Assembly: GCF_001022965.1 (NCBI RefSeq)
Contig: NZ_LECZ01000025.1
Coordinates: 496,001 to 560,000, forward strand
Length of the DNA stretch: 64,000 bases
Direction: 5' to 3'
DNA from: Enterobacter genomosp. O
GTDB taxonomy: Bacteria; Pseudomonadota; Gammaproteobacteria; Enterobacterales; Enterobacteriaceae
The first letter of the stretch is position 1; every line of letters begins with the position of its first letter. The position numbers and the translations under genes were made by a program. Positions 1 through 8,890 of the stretch are shown here, piece after piece. The notes below the pieces were generated by a model, which was not told where the DNA came from, ran no database searches, and was given only the letters and a program-made list of their open reading frames with translations.

Positions 1-346
1 AAGCCTTGAACCAGAGGGAGGCTCCCCCACCGGCCTTCCCACGGGGCCCGTGCTGTACAGTGGAAAAATATAATCCTCGTGCCTTATTCGCAGGGAGGCG
101 AGGGGCACCCAATTTCATTCTGTTCATATGACAGTTACATATAAGAATTAAATATTAGGCTTGCAATTAATTTTATTATTATAAAACGTTATTGACATAC
201 TCTTCCGTACTCCATTAAGTTTTAAGCGAACCTTATTCCATGTCAGATATACAATATATCAAAAACCAGAATTAAAGAATTCGCCGTTATTCTTTAATCC
301 TTCCCTGCCTTTTATTTTTTGAATCACACAACAGTGAGATAAGATC
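1..346. other. Leader region without a recognised gene
   Basis: No coding frame is visible here. The first ~110 bases are GC-rich and the rest is AT-rich up to the SDR start at 347. I see a possible promoter at about 192-220 and nothing else I can name. The GC-rich beginning could be the end of a feature lying outside the window. Confidence 0.5.
192..220 (+). promoter_or_regulatory. Candidate sigma-70 promoter for the SDR/ThDP pair
   Basis: A perfect -35 hexamer TTGACA lies at 192-197. A weak -10 (TTAAGT) follows at 215-220 with 17-base spacing. It sits in AT-rich DNA about 130 bases upstream of the SDR start. The -10 is poor, so this is only a candidate. Confidence 0.3.
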
Positions 347-1087
347 ATGAATAATAGTGCAAACAAGGTTGTCGTTATCACCGGTGCCAGCAGCGGGATT
401 GGTGAGGCCATTGCCCTCCATTTAGCGAATAATGCGTATTCGCTGGTCCTGGTGGCGCGCCGTCAGGACAAAATTAATGCCCTCGGGGACAGGATAATCC
501 AGCAAGGCGGCAAGGCCATCGCCGTCAAGGCCGATGTGACCCGTCAGGAAGAGGTCCAGCGCGCCATTGAGGCTGCCATCGCCGCATACCAGCGCGTGGA
601 CGTGCTGATCAACAACGCTGGCTTTATGGCTATCGCCCCACTCAGCGAGCTGAAAACCGACGAATGGGACAAGATGATTGATACCAATCTGAAAGGGGTA
701 CTGTACGGCGTCGCGGCCGCATTACCGGTGTTCCAGCGCCAGGGAAGTGGACACTTTATTAACGTTGCCTCGGTAGCGGGCATCAAGGTCCTTGCCCCCG
801 GCGGCGTGGTGTACAGCGCGACAAAATTCGCCGTTCGCGCGCTTAGCGAGGGTCTGCGCCAGGAAGCAGGTAAAACGATACGCACCACGCTTATCTCTCC
901 CGGCGCGGTCGAAAGCGAGCTGCAGTTCGGCAGCTCAGACGAAGAGAGTAAAAAATTTCTCCATGAATTTTATAAGCAGGCTATTTCGGCAGACGCGATT
1001 GCCCGCTCCGTTTTATTTGCCATCGAACAGCCAGGCGACGTTGATATTAATGAAATTGTTGTTCGTCCGACGCAGGAAGAATTTTAG
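347..1087 (+). CDS. SDR family NAD(P)-dependent oxidoreductase
   Basis: A classical short-chain dehydrogenase/reductase of 246 residues. The Rossmann glycine motif TGASSGIG is at residues 12-19, NNAG at 89-92, the catalytic Ser at about 142, and the YSATK (YxxxK) motif at 156-160. Basic residues after the second strand (ARR, 37-39) hint at NADP(H) preference. The substrate cannot be read from the sequence. The ThDP-dependent decarboxylase-like gene begins 33 bases downstream on the same strand. The two are probably co-transcribed, and this enzyme may reduce the carbonyl product of that enzyme (inference). The start at 347 follows GTGAGATAAGATC, a modest ribosome site. Confidence 0.9.
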   Translation: MNNSANKVVVITGASSGIGEAIALHLANNAYSLVLVARRQDKINALGDRIIQQGGKAIAVKADVTRQEEVQRAIEAAIAAYQRVDVLINNAGFMAIAPLSELKTDEWDKMIDTNLKGVLYGVAAALPVFQRQGSGHFINVASVAGIKVLAPGGVVYSATKFAVRALSEGLRQEAGKTIRTTLISPGAVESELQFGSSDEESKKFLHEFYKQAISADAIARSVLFAIEQPGDVDINEIVVRPTQEEF

Positions 1088-1120
1088 CATGCCTTAAATA
1101 ATACTGAATGAGGTGTCATT

Positions 1121-2815
1121 ATGATTAAATCATTAACGTCCTTATCAGATTTAAATATGCGCTCCGGCGCCGATATTCTCCTTGAGGTGCTGGAGAGTGA
1201 AGGCGTGGAATATATTTTTGGCAATCCCGGCACCACCGAACTTCCCCTCATCGATGCTCTGCTTCGTCATGAAAATATTCACTATGTTCTGGCGCTCCAG
1301 GAGAGCAGCGTGGTTGCCATTGCCGACGGCTACGCAAAAGCCTCCGGCAAAACCGGCTTTATCAATTTGCATACCGCCAGCGGTCTGGGGCACGGCATGG
1401 GGAATCTGATTAATTCGCGGATCATGAAAACTCCGCTGGTTGTCACCGTCGGACAGCAGGACACGCGCCACTACGTCCGCGACCCGCTTCTGTATGATGA
1501 CATTGTCTCTATTGGTTCCCCGGTCATGAAGTGGGCGCAGGAGGTCACCAGCGCCGACCAGCTCCCGGTGCTGGTGCGACGCGCGTTTCACGCGGCCAGC
1601 TACCCTCCGGGTGGCCCGGTCCTGCTCTCTCTGCCGATGAACGTTATGGAAGAGCTGAGCGACGCCGGGATACAGACGGCGTCCAGAGTGGACTATCACA
1701 CCGTCGCGGGCTCGCTGGACGAGCTGGCGCAGGCGCTCAGCGCGGTTCCCCCCGGCAGGGTCATGATTGTGGCGGGCGATGAAGTTCACTCCAGCGGCTC
1801 GACGCAGGAGATTGTCCAGCTTGCGGAGGCGCTTAGCGCCCACGTCTACGGCTCCTCCTGGCCGCTGAATTTGCCTTTTCCCACCCAGCACGCGCTCTGG
1901 CGGGGCAACATGCCCACCACCGCAGGAGAAATCGCCAGCGTCATCAACGCCTACGATGCCGTATTTATCATCGGCGGCAGAAGCCTGATCGCCATTTTGT
2001 ATAGCGAGGGCGAGGCCATTCCGGAAAGCTGCGCGGTGTATCAGCTCTCGGCGGATATGAACGAGCTTGGCCGCTCGTATGCCACTCGCCTCTCGGTGAT
2101 GGGTGACATCAAGCTCTCTCTGCGCGACCTGCTGCCGAGACTGGACCAGCACCGGGCTGCCAGCAAGCTGCTCCACCAGCAACTGCTGGCTAAGGCGCGC
2201 GTGGAGCGGGAAAACGAGTGGCGGCAGCAGGAAGAACGCCTGGCCGCCGAACGGTTACGCCCGGCTATCTCCCCGATGGTGGCGGCCTGGGAAGTCATCC
2301 GCGCCATTCCGGCGGGCACGACGATTGTCGATGAGGCGATTGCCACGGCCAGACACGTCCGCAGGTTTATCTCCGATCGTCAGCATCAGCGGTACTACTT
2401 TATGCGCGGCGGCGGTCTGGGCTGGGGGATGCCCGCAGCAGTAGGCCACTCGCTGGGGCTGGGGCGCGAGCCGGTAGTGTGTCTGGTTGGCGACGGCGCC
2501 TCGCTGTATTCCCCGCAGGCGCTCTGGACGGCAGCGCACGAAGCGTTGCCCGTCACCTTTATCGTGATGAACAACCTGGAGTACAACATCCTGAAGAACT
2601 TTATGAAAGGTCAGCCGGGCTACAGTTCGACGAAGCTGGGGCGTTTTATCGGGATGGATCTGATTAACCCGCAAATTGATTTTCAGTCGCTGGGCACCGC
2701 GTTGGGCATCCGCTGCTGCCGGGTCACCCAGGCCGCGGATATCGCCACGGCGGTGACGCAGGGGCTGCAGTCCGGAAAAACCAACTTGATTGAAATTGCC
2801 ATTTCCGCAGATTGA
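1121..2815 (+). CDS. Thiamine-diphosphate-dependent enzyme, benzoylformate decarboxylase-like
   Basis: A 564-residue ThDP enzyme with the three-domain layout of the acetolactate synthase/decarboxylase superfamily. The N-terminal Pyr domain has NPGTTE (35-40) and the cofactor-activating Glu in LQESS (E61). The C-terminal PP domain has the Mg-ThDP motif starting GDG at 457-459 and ending NN at 484-485. Overall it looks most like benzoylformate/2-oxo-acid decarboxylases (MdlC type) rather than the BudB in this window. The likely reaction is non-oxidative decarboxylation of an aromatic or branched 2-oxo acid, or a carboligation. It follows the SDR at 33-base spacing with a GAGGTG ribosome site. 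Substrate unknown. Confidence 0.85.
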   Translation: MIKSLTSLSDLNMRSGADILLEVLESEGVEYIFGNPGTTELPLIDALLRHENIHYVLALQESSVVAIADGYAKASGKTGFINLHTASGLGHGMGNLINSRIMKTPLVVTVGQQDTRHYVRDPLLYDDIVSIGSPVMKWAQEVTSADQLPVLVRRAFHAASYPPGGPVLLSLPMNVMEELSDAGIQTASRVDYHTVAGSLDELAQALSAVPPGRVMIVAGDEVHSSGSTQEIVQLAEALSAHVYGSSWPLNLPFPTQHALWRGNMPTTAGEIASVINAYDAVFIIGGRSLIAILYSEGEAIPESCAVYQLSADMNELGRSYATRLSVMGDIKLSLRDLLPRLDQHRAASKLLHQQLLAKARVERENEWRQQEERLAAERLRPAISPMVAAWEVIRAIPAGTTIVDEAIATARHVRRFISDRQHQRYYFMRGGGLGWGMPAAVGHSLGLGREPVVCLVGDGASLYSPQALWTAAHEALPVTFIVMNNLEYNILKNFMKGQPGYSSTKLGRFIGMDLINPQIDFQSLGTALGIRCCRVTQAADIATAVTQGLQSGKTNLIEIAISAD

Positions 2816-2847
2816 TCGGCCGTTTTAGATGTACCCTACAAAAACAC

Positions 2848-3546
2848 CTATAACCGAAACGCCTCTAACCGCTTAATCTGCCGCCCTTCCCCGTCAAAAT
2901 TCTCCGCCGCCAGCCAGGCGCGCAGCTCCGCGTCTCTTTGCGGCCATTCGCCGTCAATAATAGAAAGCATATCGCTGTCCCGGTTGCGTCCCTTGCGCAC
3001 CAGCTTCTGGCGCAGGCGCCCTTCCCAGACAAACCCCAGCCGCTCCGCCGCCCTGCGCGACGCCACGTTCATGGAATCGCACTTCCACTCCAGCCGACGG
3101 TAGCCGTGCTCAAAGGCATTTTTCAGCAGCAGCCACACCGTTTCGGTACCGATGCGGGAGCCTTTCATCTTCCGCGACCAGGTCACGTGGCCAATCTCGA
3201 CCGACCCCAGCAGACGCTCGTTGGCCATATAGCTCACCAGCCCCACCGCCCGCTCGGTGCGTAAATCAATGACGGCAAACGGCACCAGCTCATCGTCCAT
3301 CACCTTCGCCACGATCCAGTGCGCGGTGGCTTCCACGCTCGTCGGCTGCGTGCTGGCAAGCCACGTCCAGTCGCTGTCGTCGCCCAGGGCATACGCCTCA
3401 TAGAGATCGGCCGCGTGGCGATCGGCATCCAGCACCTCCAGACGGCAGTACTGGCCGAACAGCGGCGTGCGGGTTAAGACGCGCGCGCCCGTCCAGCCAG
3501 GCACGATATCGTTAACGGTTTGACCATGTTGATTGATTTCTGGCAC
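2848..3546 (-). CDS. GNAT family N-acetyltransferase (RimJ/RimL-like)
   Basis: A 232-residue protein with the fold pattern of RimJ/RimL-type GNAT acetyltransferases. An N-terminal ~35-residue lead is followed by the acetyl-CoA-binding region around KGSRIGTETVWLL (about 135-147) and the C-terminal segment NVASRRAAERLGFVWEGRLRQ (170-190), typical of this subgroup. These enzymes move an acetyl group from acetyl-CoA to an amine of a protein N-terminus or small molecule; the acceptor is unknown. It converges with the ThDP gene (33-base gap) and is divergent from the ABC importer, so it forms its own transcript. Confidence 0.88.
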   Translation of the reverse strand: MPEINQHGQTVNDIVPGWTGARVLTRTPLFGQYCRLEVLDADRHAADLYEAYALGDDSDWTWLASTQPTSVEATAHWIVAKVMDDELVPFAVIDLRTERAVGLVSYMANERLLGSVEIGHVTWSRKMKGSRIGTETVWLLLKNAFEHGYRRLEWKCDSMNVASRRAAERLGFVWEGRLRQKLVRKGRNRDSDMLSIIDGEWPQRDAELRAWLAAENFDGEGRQIKRLEAFRL

Positions 3547-3747
3547 GACGTTGACTCCCTGAAAGGTAAGGATTTTGTTATAGCAGGTTAAAAAGCGGGC
3601 GAAAAGCAGCGTATTTTAATAGCCCGAGCGCATGCGATATTCCAGGAAGGCATAAGGAAAGCTGAATTTCGACTTTGCGTAATGTCAGAGACGACCTAAC
3701 GTAGCGGAGCATAAAACAATCACAATATATTCTTCTCAGGGATCGCT

Positions 3748-5316
3748 ATGACTAAAAAATTGCTGCCGTTACTGGTGCTGGCTGCGCTCTCAAGCGCTGC
3801 CCACGCCGCTACTCCGCCCAACACGCTGGTTGTTGCCCAGGGGCTTGATGACATCGTGAGCCTCGACCCGGCTGAAGCCAACGAGCTCTCCAGCATCCAG
3901 ACCGTGCCGAGCCTGTATCAGCGCCTGGTACAGCCGGACCGCGATAACCCGGAAAAAATCACCCCGATTCTGGCGGAAAGCTGGGACGCCGACGCGGCCG
4001 CAAAAACCCTGACCATCAAGCTCAAGCCCGATGCAAAATTCGCCTCCGGCAACCCGCTGCGCCCGGAAGACGTGATCTTCTCGTACACCCGCGCCGTGAC
4101 GCTGAACAAATCCCCGGCCTTTATCCTGAACGTGCTGGGCTGGGACGCCAGCAACATCGCCAGCCAGCTGAAAAAGGTGGATGACCATACCCTCCAGCTT
4201 CACTGGACGGCGGATGTGAGCCCGTCGGTGGCGCTGAATATTCTCTCTACGCCGATTGCCTCCATCGTGGATGAAAAGCAGGTTGCGGCGAACGTGAAGG
4301 ATAACGACTTCGGCAACGCGTGGCTGAAAATGCACTCGGCGGGCAGCGGCGCGTTCAAAATGCGCGTCTATCAGCCGCATCAGGCTATCGTGCTGGAAGC
4401 CAACGACTCCGCCCCCGGCGGTGCGCCGAAGCTGAAAAGCATCATTATTAAAAACGTCCCCGATCCGGCCTCGCGCCGCCTGCTGATCCAGCAGGGTGAT
4501 GCCGACGTGGCGCGCGATCTGGGTGCAGACCAGATTAGCGCGCTGGACGGCAAGCCGGGCGTGAAGGTGCTTAGCATCCCGTCCGCGGAGCAGAATTACC
4601 TGGTGTTTAACACCGGCAACAGCGCCAACCCGCTGCTGAACAACCCGGCCTTCTGGGAAGCGTCACGCTGGCTGGTCGACTATGAAGGCATCACCAAAAA
4701 TCTGCTGAAAGGCCAGTATTTTGTTCATCAGAGCTTCCTGCCGGTCGGCCTGCCGGGCGCGCTGGAAGACAATCCGTTTAAATTTGACCCGGCGAAGGCG
4801 AAAGCGATCCTCGAGAAAGCGGGCATTAAAGACGCGCACTTCACCCTCGACGTGGAGAACAAGGCGCCGTTTATCACCATCGCCCAGTCGATGCAGGCGA
4901 GCTTTGCGCAGGGTGGCGTGAAGGTGGATCTGCTGCCCGCGGCGGGTAGCCAGGTGTACGCACGCGTGCGCGCGAAGCAGCATCAGGCGGCGATTCGTCT
5001 GTGGATCCCGGACTACTTCGATGCGCACTCCAACGCCAGCGCCTTCGCGTGGAACGACGGCAAATCCAGCACCGTGGCGGGGCTTAACGGCTGGAAAATT
5101 CCGGAGATGAACAAGGCCACGCTGGCAGCGGTAGCCGAGCCGGATCCGGCGAAGCGTCTGGATCTGTACAAGAAAATGCAGGAACAGCTGCAGCATAGCT
5201 CGCCGTACGTGTTCGTCGATCAGGGCAAAACCCAGATCGTGGTTCGCGATAACGTGAAGGGGTATCAGCAGGGGCTGAACGCGGATATGGTCTGGTACGA
5301 TCGCGTTACGAAGTAG
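3748..5316 (+). CDS. ABC transporter substrate-binding protein, peptide/nickel family
   Basis: A 522-residue periplasmic solute-binding protein of the SBP_bac_5 (DppA/OppA/NikA) family. A clear Sec signal peptide covers residues 1-20, ending AHA before cleavage. The mature protein opens with NTLVVAQGLDDIVSLDPAEA, the usual start of the family, and includes the conserved stretch IVDYEGITKNLLKGQ of the ligand lobe. It leads a same-strand cluster with two DppB/DppC-type permeases and two ATPases. Ligand could be a di- or oligopeptide, glutathione-like compound or metal chelate. A palindromic repeat pair separates it from the first permease, which may lower downstream expression. Confidence 0.92.
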   Translation: MTKKLLPLLVLAALSSAAHAATPPNTLVVAQGLDDIVSLDPAEANELSSIQTVPSLYQRLVQPDRDNPEKITPILAESWDADAAAKTLTIKLKPDAKFASGNPLRPEDVIFSYTRAVTLNKSPAFILNVLGWDASNIASQLKKVDDHTLQLHWTADVSPSVALNILSTPIASIVDEKQVAANVKDNDFGNAWLKMHSAGSGAFKMRVYQPHQAIVLEANDSAPGGAPKLKSIIIKNVPDPASRRLLIQQGDADVARDLGADQISALDGKPGVKVLSIPSAEQNYLVFNTGNSANPLLNNPAFWEASRWLVDYEGITKNLLKGQYFVHQSFLPVGLPGALEDNPFKFDPAKAKAILEKAGIKDAHFTLDVENKAPFITIAQSMQASFAQGGVKVDLLPAAGSQVYARVRAKQHQAAIRLWIPDYFDAHSNASAFAWNDGKSSTVAGLNGWKIPEMNKATLAAVAEPDPAKRLDLYKKMQEQLQHSSPYVFVDQGKTQIVVRDNVKGYQQGLNADMVWYDRVTK

Positions 5317-5320
5317 CTTT

Positions 5321-5421
5321 TCTCCCTCTCCCTGTGGGAGAGGGTTGGGGTGAGGGCAACATCGCGCAACAGAGCCGCCTGTTTCCCCTCACCCCCGCCC
5401 TCTCCCAACGGGAGAGGGAGC
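5321..5421. repeat. Inverted pair of palindromic repeat elements (CCCTCTCCC/GGGAGAGGG family)
   Basis: Two copies in opposite orientation occupy the gap between the solute-binding gene and the first permease. Each has a core of CCCTCTCCC, 2-4 bases, then GGGAGAGGG, with a flank reading GGGTGAGGG(C). The same element recurs as an inverted pair at 37453-37532 and singly at 54375-54411. Position within an operon resembles REP/BIME elements acting as RNA stabilisers or attenuators; that role is inferred. Confidence 0.85.
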
Positions 5422-5455
5422 CGTCCGTGCATATTTTCAGGATAACGGTTTTCCC

Positions 5456-6469
5456 ATGCCACATCTTTCCACCCGCGTGCTGCAGGGTCTGCTGACCCTG
5501 CTGCTCACGCTTTTCGGGCTGCTGCTCGTCACGTTTGCGCTTTCGGCGTTTTCCCCGGTCGATCGCGTGCTGCAGATCGTCGGCGATCACGCCAGCCAGT
5601 CAACCTACGATCAGGTTCGCCACCAGCTCGGTCTGGATCGGCCCCTGCCCGTGCAGTTCTGGCACTATCTGCAAAACCTCGCCCACGGTGATTTAGGCAC
5701 CGCCAGCGCCACCGGACAGCCGGTGCTGCAGGATCTGCTGCACGCCTTCCCCGCCACGCTGGAGCTGGCGACCCTTGCCTTAATCATCGGTGCCGTACTC
5801 GGCGTGATTGCCGGGGTGCTGTGCGCCCGCTACGCCGGTTCACCGCTCGATTTAGCGCTCAGAACCCTCACCCTGCTCGGCAACTCGGTGCCGATCTTCT
5901 GGCTCGGCCTGCTGATGCTGGCCCTGTTCTACGCGAAGCTGCAGTGGAGCGCGGGTCCCGGCAGGCTGGACGACATCTGGCAGTTCACCGTGGAGCCGCG
6001 CACCGGCTTTGCGCTGATTGATACCTGGCTTTCCGGCGACCGCGAGGCGTTCCGCAACGCCATCAGCCACCTGGTGCTGCCGGTGCTGCTGCTGGCGTAC
6101 TACTCGCTGGCGAGCATTACCCGCCTGACGCGATCCGCCTGCCTGAGCGAGATGAACAAAGAGTACATTCTGCTCGCCCGCGCCAAGGGTGCCGGGGAGA
6201 TGACCATCCTGCTGCGCCACGTGCTGCCGAACATTCGCGGCACCCTGCTGACGGTGATTGCGCTGGCCTACACCAGCATGCTGGAGGGCGCGGTATTAAC
6301 CGAAACCGTCTTCTCGTGGCCGGGCATCGGGCGCTATCTCACCACCGCCCTGTTCGCCGGAGACACCACCGCCATCATGGGCGGCACGCTGCTGATTGGC
6401 GTCTGCTTTGTGCTGATCAATAACCTTACCGACCTGCTCGTGCGGGCAACCGATCCCAGGGTGCGCTGA
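5456..6469 (+). CDS. ABC transporter permease, DppB/OppB type
   Basis: A 337-residue inner-membrane permease of the dipeptide/oligopeptide/nickel class. It has an N-terminal membrane helix, a periplasmic loop with the family signature DRPLPVQFWHYLQNLAHGDLG (61-81 region), then five more hydrophobic segments. The cytoplasmic EAA loop is around LARAKGAGEMTILLRHVLPN. The C-terminus ...TDLLVRATDPRVR is typical of DppB. The stop codon overlaps the start of the next permease by one base (6469), showing translational coupling. Confidence 0.92.
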   Translation: MPHLSTRVLQGLLTLLLTLFGLLLVTFALSAFSPVDRVLQIVGDHASQSTYDQVRHQLGLDRPLPVQFWHYLQNLAHGDLGTASATGQPVLQDLLHAFPATLELATLALIIGAVLGVIAGVLCARYAGSPLDLALRTLTLLGNSVPIFWLGLLMLALFYAKLQWSAGPGRLDDIWQFTVEPRTGFALIDTWLSGDREAFRNAISHLVLPVLLLAYYSLASITRLTRSACLSEMNKEYILLARAKGAGEMTILLRHVLPNIRGTLLTVIALAYTSMLEGAVLTETVFSWPGIGRYLTTALFAGDTTAIMGGTLLIGVCFVLINNLTDLLVRATDPRVR

Positions 6470-7302
6470 TGCCGTTTTATCTTTTCTTACGCCGCCTGCG
6501 CCGCTCCCCCGCCGCCTTTTGCGGACTGATTGCCATCGCGCTGCTGGTGCTGATCGCCCTGTTCGCGCCGTGGCTCGCGCCGCTTGACCCGAACTGGCAG
6601 GACGCCGCTTCGCGCCTGCAGGCACCGAACGGCCAGCACTGGCTGGGCACCGACAGCTACGGGCGCGACCTGCTTTCGCGCCTGATTTACGGCACGCGAC
6701 CGGCGCTCGGGCTGGTGGCATTAGTTACCGTTATCACCCTGCCCGCCGGGCTGCTGGTGGGGATTTTGTCCGGCTACTACGGCGGCTGGATGGAGCGCAT
6801 CCTGATGCGCTTTACCGACGTGGTGATGTCGATGCCGCGCCTGATCCTCGCCTTCGCGTTTGTCGCGATGCTCGGCCCGGGGCTGGTCAACGGCGCGCTG
6901 GCGCTGGCCTTAACCACCTGGCCGGCCTACGCGCGTCAGGCGCGCAGTGAAATTCAGCGCCTGCGCCACAGCGATTACCTGGCCGCCGCCGAGATGATGG
7001 GCATTCGCGGCCCGCGCCTGCTGGTCGGGCATATTCTGCCCCTGTGTCTGCCGTCCGCGATTGTGCGGCTGGCGCTGGATCTGGCAGGCATTATTCTGGC
7101 CGCCGCCGGTCTTGGCTTCCTCGGCCTTGGCGCACGTCCGCCGATGGCCGAATGGGGCGCGATGATCGCCGACGGCATGCAGGTGATTTTCGACCAGTGG
7201 TGGATTGCCGCCATTCCGGGCGGGGCCATTCTGTTCGCCAGCCTGGCCTTTAACCTGCTGGGCGATGGCCTGCGCGACGTACTGGAGCCACAGCATGACT
7301 GA
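6469..7302 (+). CDS. ABC transporter permease, DppC/OppC type
   Basis: A 277-residue permease, partner of the preceding DppB-type protein. It opens with the OppC_N motif (RLRRSPAAFCGLIAIALL) followed by APWLAPLDP. It carries the GTDSYGRDLLSRLIYGTR signature and the EAA loop AAEMMGIRGPRLLVGHILP. Six hydrophobic segments are apparent. The gene starts on the last base of the previous stop and overlaps the following ATPase start by 8 bases, so the import genes are one tightly coupled operon. Confidence 0.92.
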   Translation: MPFYLFLRRLRRSPAAFCGLIAIALLVLIALFAPWLAPLDPNWQDAASRLQAPNGQHWLGTDSYGRDLLSRLIYGTRPALGLVALVTVITLPAGLLVGILSGYYGGWMERILMRFTDVVMSMPRLILAFAFVAMLGPGLVNGALALALTTWPAYARQARSEIQRLRHSDYLAAAEMMGIRGPRLLVGHILPLCLPSAIVRLALDLAGIILAAAGLGFLGLGARPPMAEWGAMIADGMQVIFDQWWIAAIPGGAILFASLAFNLLGDGLRDVLEPQHD

Positions 7303-8131
7303 ACACCGCGTCATCGTCGATGCGCTGAATATCGACTACCCCGCCGCGCGCGTGGTCAACAACCTGAGCTTCACGCTTGGCAACGAGCGGCTGGCGCTGG
7401 TGGGGGAATCCGGCTCGGGCAAGTCGATGTCCGCCCGCGCTCTGATGGGGCTGGTGCGTAAGCCCGGCATCGTGAGCGCGAACCGGCTTAACGTGCTCGG
7501 CAACGACCTGCTGACCCTGAACAGCGGACGCTGGCAGGCGCTGCGCGGCAACGGGATTGCGATGGTCCTGCAGGACCCGCGCTACGCGCTGAATCCGGCG
7601 AAAAACGTCGCCGCCCAGCTTGAGGAGGCGCTGACCCTGCATCAGCGCCTGCCCCGCGCTGAACGCCTGGCGCGCATTCACGACATCATCCGCGCCGTCG
7701 GACTCAACGAACATGTCCTCCAGCGCTACCCCGTTGAACTCTCCGGGGGCATGGGCCAGCGCGTGATGATTGCGATTGCGCTGATCAACAACCCGCAGGT
7801 GCTGATTGCCGACGAACCCACTTCCGCACTGGACGCCCGCCTGCGCAACCAGATCCTCGAACTGCTGGTGCAGCAGTGCGAAGAGCGCCAGATGGCGATG
7901 CTGCTCATCAGCCACGATCTGCCGCTGGTGGCGGAGCACTGCGACCGCGTGCTGGTGATGTATCAGGGCGAAAAGGTCGATGAGATGGCGGCAAGCCAGC
8001 TCCCGCAGGCGACGCATCCTTACACGCGCACCCTGTGGACCTGCCGTCCGAGCGCCAGTACCTATGGACAGATGCTGCCGACGCTGGACCGCTCGCAGCC
8101 GTGGAAGGAGGTGAACAATGGCTCTCGTTGA
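7295..8131 (+). CDS. ABC transporter ATP-binding protein, DppD/OppD type
   Basis: A 278-residue ATPase of the peptide/nickel importer. Walker A GESGSGKS is at 37-44, the signature LSGGMGQRV near 149, and Walker B LIADEPTSALD soon after. I place the start at the ATG at 7295 (MTEHRVIVDALN...) and not at an in-frame ATG 90 bases upstream, which lies inside the permease. The 7295 start overlaps the permease stop by 8 bases, like the other junctions. It lacks a long C-terminal oligopeptide-transporter extension, so it is shorter than DppD (about 327 residues). Confidence 0.9.
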   Translation: MTEHRVIVDALNIDYPAARVVNNLSFTLGNERLALVGESGSGKSMSARALMGLVRKPGIVSANRLNVLGNDLLTLNSGRWQALRGNGIAMVLQDPRYALNPAKNVAAQLEEALTLHQRLPRAERLARIHDIIRAVGLNEHVLQRYPVELSGGMGQRVMIAIALINNPQVLIADEPTSALDARLRNQILELLVQQCEERQMAMLLISHDLPLVAEHCDRVLVMYQGEKVDEMAASQLPQATHPYTRTLWTCRPSASTYGQMLPTLDRSQPWKEVNNGSR

Positions 8132-8822
8132 CGTAAACCAGCTCCAGGTGAGCTTCGGGGAGAAAACGGCGGTCTCCGCCGCCAGCTTTGCTATTGAGAA
8201 AGGCGAGACCTTCAGCCTGATCGGTGAATCCGGCTGCGGGAAATCGACTATTCTGCGCGTGCTGGCGGGGCTGCAGCGCGAGTGGAACGGCCGCATTTCG
8301 ATCCTGGGAGAAGCGTTACGGCCAGGACGACGTTTTGAAGGCGAGCTTCGCCGCAACGTGCAGATGGTGTTTCAGGATCCTTGGGCCTCGCTGCACCCGA
8401 ACCACACAATTTCTCGCACCCTGTCAGAGCCGTTAAACATCCACGGTGAAACTCAGGTTGCCGAAAAGGTGGCGGATGCGCTACAGCAGGTGGGGCTTTC
8501 CGCCGACGCGGGTAAACGCTACCCGCACCAGCTTTCCGGCGGCCAGCGCCAGCGCGTGGCGATTGCCCGCGCGCTGCTGCTGCGCCCGCAGCTACTCCTG
8601 CTGGACGAGCCCACCTCGGCGCTGGATATGTCGGTGCAGGCGGAAATCCTGAACCTGCTCAACCGCCTGAAGGCCGAGCACGGCATGACCTATCTGCTGG
8701 TGAGCCACGACGCGGACGTGGTTGCGCATATGTCCGACCGGGCAGCGTTTATGGCGCACGGGGAGATCCAGCGGGTATTTGACCGTGAGGCAATGTTGAG
8801 GGGTGAGCATAGGATGGGGTAA
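8118..8822 (+). CDS. ABC transporter ATP-binding protein, DppF/OppF type
   Basis: A 234-residue ATPase and second nucleotide-binding subunit of the importer. Walker A GESGCGKST is at 36-44, the signature LSGGQRQRV at about 138-146, and Walker B LLLLDEPTSALD follows. It starts 14 bases before the end of the first ATPase, with a GGAGG site inside that gene. About 100 residues shorter than DppF, it lacks the C-terminal oligo_HPY region. With its partner it should form a heterodimeric motor. A GC-rich hairpin directly after the stop likely ends the transcript. Confidence 0.9.
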   Translation: MALVDVNQLQVSFGEKTAVSAASFAIEKGETFSLIGESGCGKSTILRVLAGLQREWNGRISILGEALRPGRRFEGELRRNVQMVFQDPWASLHPNHTISRTLSEPLNIHGETQVAEKVADALQQVGLSADAGKRYPHQLSGGQRQRVAIARALLLRPQLLLLDEPTSALDMSVQAEILNLLNRLKAEHGMTYLLVSHDADVVAHMSDRAAFMAHGEIQRVFDREAMLRGEHRMG

Positions 8823-8850
8823 CCGTGCGGCGGCGAGCGCCGCACGGGTT
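8823..8850 (+). terminator. Hairpin after the ABC importer operon
   Basis: Directly after the stop codon there is a hairpin with arms CCGTGCGGCG (8823-8832) and CGCCGCACGG (8838-8847), a 5-base loop, then GTTTC. The T-run is short, so termination may be partial. Confidence 0.55.
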
Positions 8851-8852
8851 TC

Positions 8853-8884
8853 GTAGGCCGGGTAAGGCGTAGCCGCCACCCGGC
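8853..8884. repeat. REP-type palindromic element
   Basis: The sequence reads GTAGGCCGGGTAAGGCG then AGCCGCCACCCGGC, the classic enterobacterial REP shape. Near-identical copies are at 13771-13802 and, more diverged, at 54308-54337. Here it lies between the convergent importer operon and the cold-shock-domain gene. Confidence 0.85.
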
Positions 8885-8890
8885 AAAAAA

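Noticed and set aside
1151..2182. 343-codon minus-strand open frame
   Set aside because: Opposite the ThDP enzyme, which has complete catalytic motifs; nothing supports the reverse frame.
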